Below, piece after piece: positions 20,141-29,855 of a stretch of DNA of 32,763 nucleotides. The DNA lies in the NCBI GenBank assembly GCA_013202895.1, contig JABMPR010000090.1:1-32763 (forward strand), written 5' to 3'. Under the pieces are notes generated by a model. That model did not search any database and was not told the origin of the DNA. It saw only the letters and a program-made list of their open reading frames with translations. Source of the DNA: a bacterium (GTDB lineage: Bacteria; Fidelibacterota; UBA8477; JABMPR01). The position numbers and the translations under genes are program-made. Within the stretch, counting starts at the first letter, position 1. Each line of letters opens with the position of its first letter.

Positions 20141-21622
20141 TTAAAGGTTAAAAAATACCCACCATACCATTAAAAAGATCGGTAATAAGATGGGAAGTGA
20201 GTATTTAAAGACATATCCGAGAAAACTGGGTACATCAACACCAGCCTGTTCAGCAATATTTTTTACCATGAAGTTGGGAGCATTCCCGATATAAGTCATG
20301 GCGCCGAAAAACACAGCAGCCACTGATATAGCCATCAGGTATACAACAGAGTTAGAGTCACCTGGCACTGGACTTGGAATACCTGCGGCAAAGGTCTGAA
20401 CATCATTAATTGAACTGATGTCAAGACCGAATTTTCCCAGAGACCCAGCTAGAAAATTTAGATATGTCGGGGCATTATCCAGAACACCAGAGAGTAAGCC
20501 CGTGCGCCAGAAAAAACGAGTCACAGTAAACTCAGCGGCATGTTCCTTTGCAAAAGCGCCAACCAGCTGTAAAGCTGGAATCATCGTAGCAAATATTCCT
20601 ACAAATAAATAGGCCACTTCTTTAATAGGTTCAAAATTAAATTCATTCCCTCTCAAGGCTTCCTTATCTCCAGTCTGATAGGCCATGAAGGCGACGGAGA
20701 ACATTATGATTTCACGAATTCCGAACGGAATATGAAAGATCTTTTGCAGACTGGGAAAACCATTTATTACGGCAGGGTCCATAAAAACTGACAGGATGAT
20801 AATTCCCAGATAGATAAAATTCTTGGATCCATGAATCTCAACAGTTTTTCCTTCAGCAGATATAGATTGTCCACTCGGAACTTGCATATCGAGAGCAAAA
20901 AAAACAGCGAGAACTGCCAGCACAGTTACTAACCATATGCTCCAGACGTGACTGATTACCCAAAAGAAGGGGACTCCCTTAAGAAATCCGAGAAATAGCG
21001 GTGGATCTCCGATGGGTGTCAATCCCCCACCTATATTGCTCACAATAAAGATAAAAAAGATGATATGAAAAGTTTTTAATCGTCCTTCATTCAATCGCAT
21101 AAAGGGTCGAATGAGCAGGATAGATGCACCGGTGGTACCAATAAAGTTGGAAAGTATTGCTCCACCCAACAGAATCGAAACATTTAGCCATGGTTTAGCA
21201 TTCGTATTAAACTTGATAAGTATCCCGCCGGAGGCCACAAATAATGCCGTCAATAAGGCGATAAAAGATATATACTCCTCAAGTGTATGCAGGAGGCTAA
21301 ATACTCCATGGTCCATGATAAAACCATAGTAAACGGCAACTAATGCACCCAGGCCCACAGAAAACTTTGGGTAATGATGCTCCCACAAATGTGGATAAAA
21401 CAATGGTCCCGTGGCAATCATAATCAACAGGAGGATAAATGGTGCGATGAGCCAGGTTGGAGGCAACGCACTATTGTGTATACTCAAGCTGCTGTCACCA
21501 TCGTGGACTTCTACCGGCTCGTTTACAGCTTGATTGCCAGTCTGGGCACCTTCTTCAGCAATAACCGGACTGATCGCCAAAAGGGTCGCTATTATCAGTA
21601 TTATCAGTGCGAATGTCCTCAT
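20141..21622 (-). CDS. NhaD-type Na+/H+ antiporter
   Basis: Polytopic with N-terminal signal; SNIGGGLTPIGDPPLFLGFLKGVPFFW, GVLDNAPTYLNFL, YIGNAPNFMVKNIAEQ motifs typical of NhaD / arsenite-permease superfamily. Confidence 0.9.
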   Translation of the reverse strand: MRTFALIILIIATLLAISPVIAEEGAQTGNQAVNEPVEVHDGDSSLSIHNSALPPTWLIAPFILLLIMIATGPLFYPHLWEHHYPKFSVGLGALVAVYYGFIMDHGVFSLLHTLEEYISFIALLTALFVASGGILIKFNTNAKPWLNVSILLGGAILSNFIGTTGASILLIRPFMRLNEGRLKTFHIIFFIFIVSNIGGGLTPIGDPPLFLGFLKGVPFFWVISHVWSIWLVTVLAVLAVFFALDMQVPSGQSISAEGKTVEIHGSKNFIYLGIIILSVFMDPAVINGFPSLQKIFHIPFGIREIIMFSVAFMAYQTGDKEALRGNEFNFEPIKEVAYLFVGIFATMIPALQLVGAFAKEHAAEFTVTRFFWRTGLLSGVLDNAPTYLNFLAGSLGKFGLDISSINDVQTFAAGIPSPVPGDSNSVVYLMAISVAAVFFGAMTYIGNAPNFMVKNIAEQAGVDVPSFLGYVFKYSLPILLPIFLMVWWVFFNL

Positions 21623-21633
21623 CCAAAACTTCC

Positions 21634-22239
21634 TTAAAATGTATATCGATTCAAGCGTATATAGTCGTATATCGACTGTGATTCAGTATCCTTGAAAAGT
21701 TCATCCATGTTTTCCCAAAATGAATCCAGTCTAATAAAATTCTGTTTCTCATAAAAGTAGGCCTGTATCAGCATATCAAGCTTATCCATGCGTTTGACAA
21801 TTTGAGCCTCAGCCGTTTGACCAGCCTCAAATTCATCCCACAATTCACTCAAGAACGAACCCTCAGGGACATCTCCCACGATCTGACCAAAAGCTTCCTT
21901 TTCAGCAATGTGTTTTTCATGATCAGAGACCACATCCAGGGGGGTGAGATCTCCTACTATTGCTTCAGCCACATCATGTACAAGAGCCATTTTGAGAGCC
22001 CGTTCTACGTTTATCCCATTCTCGTGCAAGATGGTGCGAAGATTAAGAATCAGCATTGACATCCCAAAACTATGACCAGCAATGGATTCTACTTGTGTTT
22101 CAGAGATTCCAGATTGGATCCATCCACTGCGGGGTAATGATTTCAGACGGTAGACAAATTCCATGCTTGAAAGGAAATCTATTGCTTGCAGCGCATCTTG
22201 AGATCGAGTCATAATCAATGAAGATAAAATAAAGGGCAC
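21634..22239 (-). CDS. HD-domain hydrolase (YfbR/5'-deoxynucleotidase-like)
   Basis: ESIAGHSFGMSML, KMALVHDVAEAIVGDLTP (HD pair), RMDKLDMLIQAYFYE. Track start is GTG; ATG at 22212 is an alternative. Confidence 0.88.
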   Translation of the reverse strand: MPFILSSLIMTRSQDALQAIDFLSSMEFVYRLKSLPRSGWIQSGISETQVESIAGHSFGMSMLILNLRTILHENGINVERALKMALVHDVAEAIVGDLTPLDVVSDHEKHIAEKEAFGQIVGDVPEGSFLSELWDEFEAGQTAEAQIVKRMDKLDMLIQAYFYEKQNFIRLDSFWENMDELFKDTESQSIYDYIRLNRYTF

Positions 22240-22475
22240 TAATTGCTAAACTCAATTCCAGTTGAGTCGAATAGTAATATAAATAGGAAAGTGTATACCT
22301 CCCAAGCTAGGCTGCGAGGCAATCGTTTGTAAAATATAGGTTAAGTCTCTGTACAGCAGTGCGTTACAATAATATTCTCAAGTTTTAATAAATTGTGGAT
22401 AACTCTACCAAATCATGAATAAATACATAAAGTTATTCTTTACATGTTGGGCGCACCATCATTGCATATAATGAT

Positions 22476-22937
22476 TTAGGGCATCTCAAAATTTACATCA
22501 GGATGACGGACTGTAAGTACCGGGCAATGAGCTTTTCGGATAACTTTTTCGGCGGTGGATCCATATAGGGCGTGACTGAGACCGCTAAGTCCATGGGTAG
22601 CCATTACAATAAGGTCAATCTCGTTTTCTTTTGCAAAGGAAACAATTTCACGCCAGGGTTTTCCGTGGAGTGTAGTGGTCTCAGCGACTATTCCCTCTGG
22701 AATCTGGTCATGAACAATCTTCGACATGGACTCTTCCACATAACCACTGAGTTGCTTTTCGATATCCGGATAACTGTAGGTACCCCAGGCGAAATCAACA
22801 GGTGCCACGATCGGTTCAACTATATGTAATATATGAAGATCAGCCTTATACTTTTGGGCTAGATCTGTGGCAAATGGTAAGGCATACCGGGCTGATTCCG
22901 AAAAATCTGTCGGTACAAGAATTTTGCTAAACTGCAT
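22476..22937 (-). CDS. Universal stress protein (UspA family)
   Basis: KILVPTDFSESARYALPFA, VMATHGLSGLSHALYGSTAEKVIRKAHCPVLTVR. Confidence 0.96.
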   Translation of the reverse strand: MQFSKILVPTDFSESARYALPFATDLAQKYKADLHILHIVEPIVAPVDFAWGTYSYPDIEKQLSGYVEESMSKIVHDQIPEGIVAETTTLHGKPWREIVSFAKENEIDLIVMATHGLSGLSHALYGSTAEKVIRKAHCPVLTVRHPDVNFEMP

Positions 22938-22969
22938 GGGGTGACCTCCTTTTGATTTGAGGAGGAAAA

Positions 22970-24403
22970 CTAAGCTAAGAGCTCCCTCCCCAGTTCGAGA
23001 CCCTTCTGAAAAGCTTTCAGATTGATCTCCAAAAGATGTTTCTTCTTAAAGATAAGCGGAAGAACGCGCTGTACCACCAAAGGATCAAGGAAATCTGAGA
23101 ATCCTGCTAAAACACCCAGAATCACAACATTGGATATTCTTGTATTTCCCAGTTCATTGGCAATTTCTGTGGCAGGGACAGGTATATTTTTAATGTCCTT
23201 GCGAGTGGGTTCAATATCAATTAGCGAATTGTCCCAGATGATGGCTCCCCCCTCAATCACATCTTCTTCAAATTTTTCAAGAGATGGGCGGTTCATGGCA
23301 ATCAGAATCGAAGGGTGTGTTACCAGAGGCGAACCTATACTTGTTCGAGATAATTTTACATGACAATTTGCTGTTCCACCTCTCATTTCAGGCCCATAGG
23401 AAGGAATCCAACTCACGTTCAGATCTTCACGCATTCCGATCTCACTCAGCCAGACTCCCAGGGTAAGCACACCCTGGCCACCAAATCCGGAAATTCTGAT
23501 CTCTTGATCAATCTCCTTGGCAATTTTCATGGTCGCAATATCATAATCCAATTTATCCTGCTCAAGTCCAATCAATTTTGGAATTCTTTCCGAGGGAGCA
23601 AAATTTTGACTCAGGTCTAAGGGTTCAACCTGGTCTGAGATATCTTTATATACGCCAAGGGGGAAAGTTTCCGACAGGGTCGATTTGATCCACTCCTGAG
23701 ATTGGGGCGGAGTCATCTTCCAACCCGTGGGGCAGGTTGATAAAACCTCAACGAAGGAGAAACCCTTGTTCTCGATCTGGTTTTTTATCCCCTTCCTAAC
23801 CGCTTTTCGGGCGGCGTTGATGGACCGTGTATCAGCCAGCATGACTCGTTCAACATACACCGGGGACTCGAGGCTGGAGATAATCTCTGCCATACGAATG
23901 GGATAACCCTCATTTTGCAGGGTACGTCCATAAGGCGTCGTTGTTGTCTTTTGTCCAATCAGAGTCGTTGGAGCCATCTGACCACCAGTCATCCCATAAA
24001 TAGCGTTGTTGACAAAGAAGACGGTGATTGCTTCTCCCCTGTTTGCCGCATGCAGGATCTCATTACCCCCAATTGCAGCCAGATCACCATCACCCTGATA
24101 TGAAATAACGATGGATTCAGGTTTAGCTCGTTTAACACCAGTAGCTACTGCAGGAGCCCGTCCATGAGCAGCCTGAAAATTTCCAGCATTAAAATAATAG
24201 AAACTAAACACACTACAACCGACCGGGCTGATAAAGATCAAGTTTTCAGCGACTCCAAAATCCACTACAGCCTCAGCAATCAATTTATGTAATATCCCAT
24301 GACCGCATCCTGGACAGTAATGGGTCTGTTCCTTATTTATTCCTGGACGGCGTTCAAAGGTGTCATAAAAGCCTTTGGATTTTCCTAATATTTTGACGCT
24401 CAT
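22970..24403 (-). CDS. 2-oxoacid:ferredoxin oxidoreductase, fused beta (TPP) and gamma subunits
   Basis: Beta part: [58 protein letters not shown]. Gamma part from about residue 300: [20 protein letters not shown]...[18 protein letters not shown]. Confidence 0.95.
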   Translation of the reverse strand: MSVKILGKSKGFYDTFERRPGINKEQTHYCPGCGHGILHKLIAEAVVDFGVAENLIFISPVGCSVFSFYYFNAGNFQAAHGRAPAVATGVKRAKPESIVISYQGDGDLAAIGGNEILHAANRGEAITVFFVNNAIYGMTGGQMAPTTLIGQKTTTTPYGRTLQNEGYPIRMAEIISSLESPVYVERVMLADTRSINAARKAVRKGIKNQIENKGFSFVEVLSTCPTGWKMTPPQSQEWIKSTLSETFPLGVYKDISDQVEPLDLSQNFAPSERIPKLIGLEQDKLDYDIATMKIAKEIDQEIRISGFGGQGVLTLGVWLSEIGMREDLNVSWIPSYGPEMRGGTANCHVKLSRTSIGSPLVTHPSILIAMNRPSLEKFEEDVIEGGAIIWDNSLIDIEPTRKDIKNIPVPATEIANELGNTRISNVVILGVLAGFSDFLDPLVVQRVLPLIFKKKHLLEINLKAFQKGLELGRELLA

Positions 24404-25458
24404 ATTACCCTCATCATGCGTTTGATCTCGCGCACCAGTTCATCGATAGATGGCACGTTTCCACCCATGCGACCATAGAATTCAACGGGTTTAGCCCCAT
24501 TTACCGCCAATCGAACATCCTCCACCATCTGTCCATTACTCAATTCGATTACACTAAAGGCTTTTAGGCGTGGTTCTGAAGCCAGCTCAGCCAAACGCTT
24601 TTTAGGATATGGCATAAGCGTGATAGGTCTTAGCATTCCAACCGGAACGCCTTCATCCCGCAATTCGTCAACCGCCGTATGAATCATTCGAGACACAATT
24701 CCATATCCAACAACTACAAACTCTGCATCGGCAAGCCGATACTCTTCATAGCGTGTTTCATTATTTTCAACAATTTCGTATTTGCGTTGCAGTTTTTGGT
24801 TGTGGCGTTCCAGATCATCGGGATCGAGATCAATAGAACTAATCAGATTCAGGCGATCCTCATCAACCCCTCGTACTGCCCAAGTCTTTTCAGCAAATTC
24901 GGTTACTGGCTCTGGAAAATTAACCGGCTCCATCATTTGTCCGATAAATCCATCAGCTAAAACCACAGCGGGATTACGGTATTTATCGGCCAGGTCAAAT
25001 GCCAGCATGGTCAGATCACACATCTCCTGGGCAGAATTCGGAGCAAGTACAATATTTTTATAATTACCATGACCGCCCCCTTTTACAACTTGATGGTAAT
25101 CACTTTGTTCTGGAGCAATATTTCCTAATCCAGGTCCACCACGGGTGATATCCACGACAACACAGGGTAACTCAGAGCCCGCCAGATAGGATAAGCCCTC
25201 TTGCTTCAGACTGAATCCCGGGCTGGAACTGGCAGTCATGGCACGAATACCCGTGCCTGCAGCACCATAAACCATGTTAATGGCAGCGATTTCGCTTTCA
25301 GCCTGTAGAAAAGTACCTCCAACCAGAGGCATATACTGGGCTGCTACATGGGCAATTTCACTTGCCGGAGTGATGGGATATCCATAAAAAGCTCGACAGC
25401 CAGCTAAAATAGCGCCTTTGACTACTGCTTCATTTCCTTTTACAAATTGCTTAGCCAT
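24400..25458 (-). CDS. vorB: 2-oxoacid:ferredoxin oxidoreductase alpha subunit (VorB/KorA-like)
   Basis: [101 protein letters not shown]. 4-bp overlap with the beta-gamma gene. Confidence 0.93.
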   Translation of the reverse strand: MAKQFVKGNEAVVKGAILAGCRAFYGYPITPASEIAHVAAQYMPLVGGTFLQAESEIAAINMVYGAAGTGIRAMTASSSPGFSLKQEGLSYLAGSELPCVVVDITRGGPGLGNIAPEQSDYHQVVKGGGHGNYKNIVLAPNSAQEMCDLTMLAFDLADKYRNPAVVLADGFIGQMMEPVNFPEPVTEFAEKTWAVRGVDEDRLNLISSIDLDPDDLERHNQKLQRKYEIVENNETRYEEYRLADAEFVVVGYGIVSRMIHTAVDELRDEGVPVGMLRPITLMPYPKKRLAELASEPRLKAFSVIELSNGQMVEDVRLAVNGAKPVEFYGRMGGNVPSIDELVREIKRMMRVI

Positions 25459-25461
25459 GCT

Positions 25462-25836
25462 CTACTCCGCAAATCTTAGGTTTAAAAAATCACTAAGGAT
25501 CACTTCTTGCCCGCATGAATCACACAGGGCCAAACCCCTAACAGAATCTTGTAAAGAGAGCCTGCTTTGTACATTATTATTATGACAAATATAAGCCTCC
25601 TGAGCTTCCTCCCACCTTTTAAACACGGTGATGGCCCCTGGTTCTGGGCATGCGTAATAGCATATTCCGCAACCTGTACATCCTTCACCATCATATTCAG
25701 CTGGACTGTAGCCATGAGTATTAAAACTCTTTGCAAGATGCAGAACGTCAACAGGACATGCGTCGACACAGAGCTTGCATCCCTTGCATTCTTCAAAGTT
25801 GACTGCAACCAGACCACGAGCTTTTGCCATATTCAA
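25462..25836 (-). CDS. 2x[4Fe-4S] ferredoxin (delta subunit of the 2-oxoacid oxidoreductase)
   Basis: [12 protein letters not shown] and [12 protein letters not shown] cluster motifs; C-terminal extension with CDSCG; adjacent to alpha subunit. Confidence 0.92.
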   Translation of the reverse strand: MNMAKARGLVAVNFEECKGCKLCVDACPVDVLHLAKSFNTHGYSPAEYDGEGCTGCGICYYACPEPGAITVFKRWEEAQEAYICHNNNVQSRLSLQDSVRGLALCDSCGQEVILSDFLNLRFAE

Positions 25837-26154
25837 AACCTCCTCGGATTCATAACGTATCTATTATAACTTCCAATTTATCAATTTCCTTAATTGACTG
25901 GTGCTCCAAATCCTCCTAAAAATCAGGATGAGCTCACAGTAACTATGACCATCTTAATCACGAATAATTTAGGAACAAACAGCGTGCCAATGGACCTATT
26001 TATGTGTTATTCTCAAAATTTGATGCTGTTTTCTAATACCTGCATTTTGATCTTGGAATACAGATTGAATTATCAGCGTCTTTTGGCAGCTATACTCCGA
26101 CGAAAACAATCCAAATGGAAGTTTCTAATAGCGAGATCTGAATTATCTTAGATC

Positions 26155-29133
26155 ATGTTCAAACAGGTCCTATCTCTTAAGCATCGGCCCGGTTATAGAG
26201 ATATGATGGCTCATCGGGTTCATGAAATTTTATTGATTTCAAGCTTATACGATGCCTTTAAGCTGGAAGAAGATGGTCGTCTCGCTGAAATGGTTTTCAC
26301 AGAGTATCAGGATATGAATCTTTCTAATGCCCCCAGAATCACACGCGTTTCTACCGCTGATCATGCGCTCAGGCGCTTACGCGCTCGTCATTATGATCTG
26401 GTAATTACAATGACCAGAATATCCGATATGAACCCCTTTAAATTGGGTCGCAAGATTAAAAATATTTTTGCCAGTATACCGGTAATTATGTTGGCATCAA
26501 ACCGTCGCGAATATACCTGGGCGATTGAAAGGGTTGAACGTACTGAAGGGATAGACAAAGCATTTATCTGGCATGGCGATTCAAGTATTTTCACTGCGAT
26601 TATCAAATACATCGAAGATGACATGAATGCTCCACGGGATATCCTGAAGGGTGGCGCTCGAGCAATTATTGTGATTGAGGATTCCCCGAAATATTATTCA
26701 ATTTTTTTGCCCATGCTCTATAAGGCCATCATTAATACGACCCGTGAATTGATGAAGAATGAGTATAATGATGAATTGCGACTTTTTCGAATGCGATCCC
26801 GGCCAAAGATTCTATTGGCATCAACTTTTGAGGAGGCTACCCATTTATACCGGAAGTACAAAAACAATTTACTCGCAGTTGTCACCGATGTCAGCTATCC
26901 CAACAAAGGGAAACTTGATAAAAAGGCAGGTGCTAAGTTTATCGAGATCGTCCAGAAGAAAAATCCTAGCATGCCTATCATTATGCAATCCATGGATGCC
27001 GCAAACGAAGCCACCGCGACGGAATTGGGTGCCTATTTCCTGGACAAGAGTTCACCACATTTAATTCAGAGTTTGCAGTACTTTATCATGCGGCACTGTG
27101 GATTCGGTGATTTGGAGTTCAGTACCAAGGAAGGTCAGACCATCACAAAAGTGCGTCATCTAAATGCCTTAACAACAGCACTTTCCTCAGTACCTATACA
27201 GAGCATCGAGTATCATGCTCGTCGGGATCATTTTTCAAACTGGTTGGCTGTTCGTGGTCACTTTGATCTGGCCGATTATCTTAAACCAATTAATATCGAT
27301 GATTTTGAAAATCCTGAGGAATTCAGGGAGATTTTGCTTGAGGCGATCTCAACCCAACGCAAGCACCAACAATTTGATCATTTGGGCTATTTTAATATTG
27401 ATACATATGATCCAGCAATAAAGGCTATTCGTATCGGTGGTGGATCGATTGGTGGAAAAGCACGTGGTTTAGCCTTTCTCAGAGCACATATGCGTCGCTT
27501 TAACCTGGATCTGAAATACCCTGAAATTAAGGTTGATGTCCCAACATTCGCTGTGATTGCAACAAATGTATTCGATCGTTTTCTTGAAATCAATAACTTA
27601 CGCTCACATGTGCTTGCAGCGGAATCCAACACTGAGATTGATGCGGTCTTTCGTAAGGCAGTATTCCCAGGAAATTTTACAGACGAATTACGTACCTATC
27701 TTGGAAATCATTCCGGTCCCCTGGCAGTACGCTCTTCCAGTTTGCTTGAGGATTCACTTTTTCAACCATTTGCTGGAATTTACAATACCTACATGCTACC
27801 AAATAACGCTCCGGCACTTGATACCCGTGTTTTCCAATTGTTGGAAGCCATTAAATTGGTATATGCCTCCGGGTTTTATAAGGAAGCCAGCGCTTACCTT
27901 ACATCTACCGGAAATCTCCCAGAAGATGAAAAAATGGCAGTTGTAATCCAACACTTGAGCGGAAAGAGACACGAAAACTATTATTACCCTAATTTATCTG
28001 GAGTGATCCAAACCCTTAATTATTATCCTCAAGGTTCTATGACCCGTGAGGAAGGCTTGGTCACAATGGCTCTTGGATTGGGACGTATCGTTGTAAATGG
28101 TGAAAAAGCCCTAAAATTCAGTCCCCATAGACCCAATATTTTCCCTCAATTTTTCGATGAACAATCGATTCTGAAAAATAGTCAGAATCATTTTTATGCT
28201 TTGGACATGACAGAGAATGACGCAGCACTTGAACACGGAGAGGGCTCAAATCTAGTCCAATTGGATCTCAAAACCGCAGAGGAACATGGTAGCCTTGATC
28301 AAATCGCCAGTGTCTATTCACTCCAGGATGGTCAATTTCGAGACAACCTTTTTGAGCCTGGTCCCAGAATCATCACATTTGCAAATATCCTTAAATGGAA
28401 ATCATTTCCCCTGGCAAATTTGTTAGCTGATCTTATGGAATTCGGGAAACTCGGGATGGGCTGCGATGTTGAAATGGAATTTGCAGTTAATTTGCTTGAT
28501 GATAAAAGCCAGGCGGCAGAGCTCTCCATATTGCAGATAAGACCTATGGTAACCTTTGAACGACCCCATGTAGTGGATGTGCAACTGGCTGAGGCGGGTG
28601 ATGAACTTTTCCATAGTAAAATATGTCTGGGCAATGGCGATAATATCGATATTCATGATCTGATCTATATCGATTTGGAAACGTTTAACATCCTCGAAAG
28701 TCATAAGATTGCACAAGAAATCCGGGATATGAATCAAAATTTTAGTCCCGACAAACCTTATATACTGGTTGGACCAGGTCGGTGGGGCACGGCAGACCCC
28801 ACGTTGGGTATCCCCGTAAACTGGAATTATATTTCAAATGCCAGATCTATCGTCGAAGTTGGTCTTCCTGATTTATATGTGGAGCCTTCATTCGGTAGTC
28901 ATTTCTTTCAAAATATTACTTCCCTTGGGATCAGTTATTTTACCATACCTCCCCGCCTTCTGAAAGAAAAGATGAACCTGGAATGGTTCAAGAGCCAAAC
29001 CCCAACGACCAAGACCAAGTATCTAAAGCACTTTCAGTTTGATCAAAACTTCATTATTCAGGTAAATGGCAGCAAAGGTGAAGGGCATGTCTGGCGGCCG
29101 GGGTGTCGTGAATCACAGACAGAAGCAATTTGA
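26155..29133 (+). CDS. Receiver-like domains fused to a PEP/pyruvate-binding (PPDK N-terminal, ATP-grasp) domain
   Basis: ATP-grasp motifs GGGSIGGKARGLAFLRAH, GPLAVRSSSLLEDSLFQPFAGIYNTYM, MALGLGRIVVNGEKALKF, DVEMEFAVN...LSILQIRPM; second receiver-like segment IIVIEDSPKYY...AVVTDVSYPNKG...IIMQSMDA...YFLDKSSP; C-terminal ILVGPGRWGTADPTLGIPVNW...PSFGSHFFQNITS. Confidence 0.85.
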   Translation: MFKQVLSLKHRPGYRDMMAHRVHEILLISSLYDAFKLEEDGRLAEMVFTEYQDMNLSNAPRITRVSTADHALRRLRARHYDLVITMTRISDMNPFKLGRKIKNIFASIPVIMLASNRREYTWAIERVERTEGIDKAFIWHGDSSIFTAIIKYIEDDMNAPRDILKGGARAIIVIEDSPKYYSIFLPMLYKAIINTTRELMKNEYNDELRLFRMRSRPKILLASTFEEATHLYRKYKNNLLAVVTDVSYPNKGKLDKKAGAKFIEIVQKKNPSMPIIMQSMDAANEATATELGAYFLDKSSPHLIQSLQYFIMRHCGFGDLEFSTKEGQTITKVRHLNALTTALSSVPIQSIEYHARRDHFSNWLAVRGHFDLADYLKPINIDDFENPEEFREILLEAISTQRKHQQFDHLGYFNIDTYDPAIKAIRIGGGSIGGKARGLAFLRAHMRRFNLDLKYPEIKVDVPTFAVIATNVFDRFLEINNLRSHVLAAESNTEIDAVFRKAVFPGNFTDELRTYLGNHSGPLAVRSSSLLEDSLFQPFAGIYNTYMLPNNAPALDTRVFQLLEAIKLVYASGFYKEASAYLTSTGNLPEDEKMAVVIQHLSGKRHENYYYPNLSGVIQTLNYYPQGSMTREEGLVTMALGLGRIVVNGEKALKFSPHRPNIFPQFFDEQSILKNSQNHFYALDMTENDAALEHGEGSNLVQLDLKTAEEHGSLDQIASVYSLQDGQFRDNLFEPGPRIITFANILKWKSFPLANLLADLMEFGKLGMGCDVEMEFAVNLLDDKSQAAELSILQIRPMVTFERPHVVDVQLAEAGDELFHSKICLGNGDNIDIHDLIYIDLETFNILESHKIAQEIRDMNQNFSPDKPYILVGPGRWGTADPTLGIPVNWNYISNARSIVEVGLPDLYVEPSFGSHFFQNITSLGISYFTIPPRLLKEKMNLEWFKSQTPTTKTKYLKHFQFDQNFIIQVNGSKGEGHVWRPGCRESQTEAI

Positions 29134-29203
29134 GCAGTAATATGTTGATGAAAAGGCTGGATTAATTTTCTATTGCTCGAATTTGAGATGGGAGTTTTGT
29201 TAA

Positions 29204-29644
29204 ATGCGTAATTCTTTTTTAACTATCATATGTGTTATGCTTATCAGCGGCATTGGCTTTGGACAGGAATCTGGTATTGGTATTGGTTTTTCCTCAAATG
29301 GGATAAGTGGGAAATATTGGTTGGACGAGACAAACGCCATCGTTGCACAGCTGGGTACTCAACTGGCTGCGAGTTATCTCATCCACAACCCCGAACTGCT
29401 TGAGCTCGTTGAGACCCCCACCCCCGTTTACTACGGCGCTGGTATAGTACTTGGAACCCACAAAGATGATGTTGAAGATAAGACCGAGATCGATGTAGGC
29501 ATAAATGGAGTAATTGGGATCAGCTACTATTTATCTAATTACCCCATGGATATCTTTTTTGAAGAGACTCCCACGCTTTATATAATGGGCGGAAAGGATA
29601 GCGAATTGTTTGGTTTCACTTTAGGAGTCCATTACTTTTTTTAG
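29204..29644 (+). CDS. Small secreted / outer-membrane-like hypothetical protein
   Basis: Signal peptide MRNSFLTIICVMLISGIGFGQ, Gly-rich beta-type sequence, terminal Phe (GVHYFF). Confidence 0.65.
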   Translation: MRNSFLTIICVMLISGIGFGQESGIGIGFSSNGISGKYWLDETNAIVAQLGTQLAASYLIHNPELLELVETPTPVYYGAGIVLGTHKDDVEDKTEIDVGINGVIGISYYLSNYPMDIFFEETPTLYIMGGKDSELFGFTLGVHYFF

Positions 29645-29855
29645 CAATCCTTTTTTAACTGAATGCATTGAATACATTGGATTTGGGATCAGAATCAGCG
29701 TCTAGAGCGAATCCGATTGTTAATAATCTAGTTACATTCTTTTATTGAAATTTAGGCTAAACCGATTAGTATTAGCATGTATAGAACTATGACGAATTGG
29801 GGAAGCGATTCATAGTATTGAAAGTATAAATTTAGATATCTTATGAGGTTACTTC

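Noticed and set aside
22394-22402. Perfect DnaA-box-like TGTGGATAA in the intergenic region between the HD protein and UspA, with another within the NhaD CDS near 21386
   Set aside because: Only isolated boxes; no box cluster, no dnaA/dnaN neighbours and no clear unwinding element, so no support for an origin.
22458-22475. ATCATT-N6-AATGAT inverted repeat after uspA as a terminator
   Set aside because: Short, AT-rich, no T run on the relevant strand; not enough support.
25894-26151. 85-aa ORF in the vor / ATP-grasp divergent intergenic region
   Set aside because: No convincing Shine-Dalgarno, no domain, atypical composition; more likely the regulatory region of the divergent genes.
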